DNA of 6,069 bases from a bacterium. Its GTDB lineage: Bacteria; Zixibacteria; MSB-5A5; GN15; FEB-12. The stretch is from NCBI GenBank assembly GCA_030640905.1, contig DAOWIM010000255.1:1-6069 (forward strand). Reading direction: 5' to 3'. This document shows positions 5,017 to 6,069 of this stretch, one piece after another (within the stretch, counting starts at the first letter, position 1; the number at the start of each line of letters is the position of its first letter). Below the pieces are notes generated by a model, which did not search any database, was not told the DNA's origin, and saw only the letters and a list, made by a program, of their open reading frames with translations. The position numbers and the translations under genes were made by a program.

Positions 5017-5244
5017 CCGGGGCTCTATAATTGGCCAGGCAGCTCAATCAACGAAGACCGGATCGGACTGCCAAATATTCATAAAGACAACAGTGTGTGG
5101 CTTAACGGTCAGGAAAAGTGCAGCCAGTTGCATACATGAAACCTAGGTTGGGCAAGTCTATTTTCTGTAACCACCGGACCCGTTGTATCATTATGCGTCC
5201 CAATAACTTAAAAAGTCACAGGGGGTGTCGGGTAGAAGGTTTTT
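5017..5244. other. Upstream part of the divergent intergenic region
   Basis: The gap between recA and the PEP-CTERM gene is 443 bases (4889-5331). Apart from the mirrored elements near recA, the candidate enhancer site at 5127-5149 and the -24/-12 promoter, I see no coding sequence, tRNA or terminator in this part. A TATAAT at 5026-5031 stands only 14 bases after the plus-strand TTGACA, too close for a normal promoter. Confidence 0.5.
5127..5149. promoter_or_regulatory. Candidate upstream activating site for the sigma-54 promoter
   Basis: Two overlapping dyads lie here: GTTGCAT-AC-ATGAAAC (5127-5142, arms match at 6 of 7 positions) and the perfect 10-bp palindrome AACCTAGGTT (5140-5149). They are about 120-140 bases before the predicted sigma-54 start, a normal distance for an enhancer-binding activator. 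Palindromes of this size also arise by chance, so the call is tentative. Confidence 0.25.
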
Positions 5245-5260
5245 TGGCACGGTGGTTGCT
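5245..5260 (+). promoter_or_regulatory. Sigma-54 (RpoN) -24/-12 promoter of the PEP-CTERM gene
   Basis: TGGCAC-GGTGG-TTGCT matches the sigma-54 consensus TGGCAC-N5-TTGCW at every defined position. The invariant GG (5246-5247) and GC (5258-5259) are separated by the required 10 bases, and a T-run precedes the -24 box. Transcription should begin near 5271, leaving a leader of about 60 nt. Such promoters need RpoN and an ATP-driven enhancer-binding protein. Confidence 0.88.
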
Positions 5261-5318
5261 TTCTTCAGCATGAAAGCATTATTGTACACACGAGAAAAAA
5301 GAGATTCTTACAAAATAT

Positions 5319-5323
5319 GAGGT
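5319..5323 (+). promoter_or_regulatory. Ribosome binding site deciding the PEP-CTERM gene start
   Basis: GAGGT lies 8 bases before the ATG at 5332. The in-frame ATG at 5317 overlaps this site and has only a distant GAGA 12 bases upstream, so the start giving MKKLLL is preferred. Confidence 0.65.
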
Positions 5324-5331
5324 CGATTATT

Positions 5332-6021
5332 ATGAAAAAGCTACTCCTAACCGCTCTGGCGGTTGTGATTCTTGCAGGCTCCGTTTCCGCCGCACCGACG
5401 CTTCAGGTTTATATCCCATCCGCCACGTACATCAATGAAACATGGGTAACTCATGAGAGCAGTTTCGAGATCTGGGTGGTCGCCGATCTGTATGATGGCA
5501 TTATCGAACCAGCCCACCGTCAGGATCTTTACGGAATCCAGTTGATTGCCTCACTCGGAAAAGAAGGCAGTCTCGGTGCCCCCGGTGATCTGAAGATCTT
5601 TGCCGAAGATAAAACTACATTGCTGACAACTACTCCGTGGATTAATGGCATACCTCCAGCAGCCTTATCAGACTGGAATGTGCCACCGCATGGCATTTAC
5701 CCATCCTGGTTCACCGAGCTTGCCGTAGAGTCCAGCACATTCGATAAAGCGGCTACCGATGAGATTCGCAACTATCAGGATCCGATTTCCGGCGTGGAAA
5801 GCATGGGGATCATCTACAGGTACTGGGTCGAGACCGAGTATGACTATGTTCACTTTGACGCTTACTGCTATACCTCTCCACAAATGGATCAAACCACTAA
5901 ATATGTAGCTCCGTTCTCACATGACGCTGAGTATGTGGTTCCCGAACCTACTACCATGCTGCTGTTTGGATTCGGCCTGGCCGGCGCCGGAGTGGTTCGC
6001 CGCTTCAGAAGCAAAAAATAA
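5332..6021 (+). CDS. Secreted PEP-CTERM sorting-domain protein, 229 aa
   Basis: This is an exported protein carrying an exosortase sorting signal. The N-terminus is a Sec signal peptide: MKKLLL, a hydrophobic core, and a likely cut after SVSA (residue 20). The last 27 residues (203-229) form a textbook PEP-CTERM tail: VPEP, a hydrophobic helix with the GFGLAGAG pattern, then RRFRSKK. In this system an exosortase recognises the PEP motif and processes the protein at the inner membrane for surface or extracellular-matrix delivery. The mature region (about 180 residues) is rich in Tyr, Trp and Thr, has one Cys, looks beta-rich, and shows no catalytic motif that I recognise. It resembles the 'choice-of-anchor' group of PEP-CTERM proteins (perhaps type N), from memory and not certain. 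It is preceded by a sigma-54 promoter. The exosortase is not in the window. No terminator is visible in the 48 bases that follow. Confidence 0.92.
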   Translation: MKKLLLTALAVVILAGSVSAAPTLQVYIPSATYINETWVTHESSFEIWVVADLYDGIIEPAHRQDLYGIQLIASLGKEGSLGAPGDLKIFAEDKTTLLTTTPWINGIPPAALSDWNVPPHGIYPSWFTELAVESSTFDKAATDEIRNYQDPISGVESMGIIYRYWVETEYDYVHFDAYCYTSPQMDQTTKYVAPFSHDAEYVVPEPTTMLLFGFGLAGAGVVRRFRSKK

Positions 6022-6069
6022 GCAGTTCCCAAGAAACTAGTTGCTTAGAACGGCCCGTCGTTAATGGCG

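Noticed and set aside
5006..5031. Plus-strand sigma-70 promoter TTGACA...TATAAT
   Set aside because: Both hexamers are perfect but the spacer is only 14 bases, and it would leave a 300-base leader. The sigma-54 promoter closer to the gene explains expression better.

Overview
The window looks like chromosomal DNA from a Gram-negative bacterium with a moderate GC content. The evidence is an outer-membrane beta-barrel gene tail of the DUF5916 type, a PEP-CTERM surface protein, a -24/-12 (sigma-54) promoter, and start codons that include TTG and probably GTG. This mix is familiar from FCB-like lineages (Zixibacteria, Gemmatimonadota and relatives). That placement is inference from gene content, and no rRNA or other taxonomic marker except recA is present.

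Layout. Seven genes or gene remnants lie on the minus strand and one gene on the plus strand. Reading the minus strand from right to left: recA (3812-4888); a 165-base gap with small GC-rich hairpins; a sigma-70-like promoter (3618-3646); six tandem 12-bp dyads (3507-3611), which would form most of the mRNA leader; two paralogous STAS-domain genes (3134-3478 and 2784-3116); a strong intrinsic terminator (2734-2763); a decapitated C-terminal piece of a DUF5916-like beta-barrel gene (about 2473-2736); a phzF-family gene (1627-2433); a CPBP (CAAX-protease-like) membrane protein gene (856-1575); and the first 234 codons of a class I fructose-bisphosphate aldolase, fbaB (1-702, running off the left edge). 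Divergent from recA, across a 443-base gap, is a secreted PEP-CTERM protein gene (5332-6021) on the plus strand, preceded by an exact match to the sigma-54 promoter consensus.

How the parts relate. The two STAS genes form an operon with its own promoter and terminator. They are probably phospho-switch anti-anti-sigma-type proteins whose kinase and phosphatase partners are not in the window. phzF and the CPBP gene are probably co-transcribed. fbaB has its own promoter candidate and belongs to glycolysis/gluconeogenesis. recA is the recombination/SOS protein, with an upstream dyad that could be an operator. The PEP-CTERM gene is probably switched on by RpoN and an enhancer-binding regulator, as known for exosortase-sorted proteins elsewhere.

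The most unusual structure is the six-unit dyad array. Its arms keep their symmetry through paired G:C to A:T changes, and it begins at the predicted transcription start of the STAS operon. The next most useful observations are the sigma-54/PEP-CTERM coupling, the gene remnant joined directly to the terminator, and the mirrored TTGACA elements between recA and the PEP-CTERM gene.
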